From CAYXFZ01 sp964464385 (GTDB lineage: Bacteria; Planctomycetota; UBA1135): DNA of 6,071 nt. Both the position numbers and the translations under genes were made by a program. The stretch is from positions 1-6,071 of the forward strand of contig CAYXFZ010000109.1 of NCBI GenBank assembly GCA_964464385.1, in the 5' to 3' direction. The notes beneath the pieces were generated by a model. The model was not told where the DNA came from. It saw only the letters and a program-made list of their open reading frames with translations, and searched no databases. Positions 6,042-6,071 of this stretch are shown here, piece by piece (position 1 is the stretch's first letter; each line of letters opens with the position of its first letter).

Positions 6042-6071
6042 ATCCAGTCCAAGACCCCGCATCTTCCCACC
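6034..6071 (+). CDS. Start of a downstream gene (partial, unidentified)
   Basis: An ATG at 6034 overlaps the end of miaA by 8 nt (ATGACTGA) and stays open to the window edge, giving MTESSPRPRIFPP. The tight overlap is like the other junctions of this run, which makes a coupled gene likely. Twelve codons are too few to identify a product, and there is no Shine-Dalgarno upstream. Confidence 0.4.
   Translation, partial: MTESSPRPRIFP

Noticed and set aside
1..6071. tRNA, riboswitch, terminator hairpin, insertion sequence or CRISPR array
   Set aside because: Almost every base lies in a supported gene. I saw no hairpin followed by a T run at gene ends, no terminal inverted repeats, and no spaced direct repeats.

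Overview
The window is wall-to-wall coding sequence, arranged as two gene runs that diverge from a point near 2450-2490. No RNA gene, mobile element, CRISPR array or clear terminator is visible. It looks like the chromosome of a fairly GC-rich bacterium. The Alg13/Alg14-type glycosyltransferase pair and an exported protein that may have a LolA-like fold suggest a diderm with a surface glycan. I cannot place the phylum from sequence alone.

Left run, minus strand, read from 2448 down to 1. It holds a GT4-family glycosyltransferase (1252-2448), a PssD/Alg14-like protein (806-1255), a PssE/Alg13-like protein (310-801), and the N-terminal 104 residues of an exported protein that leaves the window (1-313). 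Neighbours overlap by 4 nt (ATGA), lie 4 nt apart, or overlap by 4 nt (GTGA), so this is almost certainly one transcript. The PssD/PssE pair is the split form of one glycosyltransferase: one half anchors to the membrane and the other carries the nucleotide-sugar site. With the GT4 enzyme it probably adds successive sugars to a lipid-linked or surface glycan. The flippase, polymerase and exporter are not in the window.

Right run, plus strand, read from 2486 to the right edge. It holds a YmfF-like M16 peptidase homologue without the zinc site (2486-3778), a YmfH-like M16 peptidase with an intact HFLEH zinc site (3784-5076), miaA (5073-6041), and the first codons of a further gene (from 6034). 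The M16 pair is the usual non-catalytic/catalytic heterodimer. In Bacillus subtilis its namesakes are tied to 5-aminopentanol modification of elongation factor P. MiaA prenylates A37 of certain tRNAs. This run may therefore be a small translation-quality module, but the link is inferred from gene order.

Most unusual are the head-to-head starts of the two runs, which leave at most 37 bp for any promoter. Also notable are the near absence of Shine-Dalgarno sequences except in front of the exported-protein gene, and that exported protein's tight coupling to the PssE gene. I found no clearly new biological system. The best leads are the M16/miaA neighbourhood and the exported protein attached to the glycosyltransferase operon.
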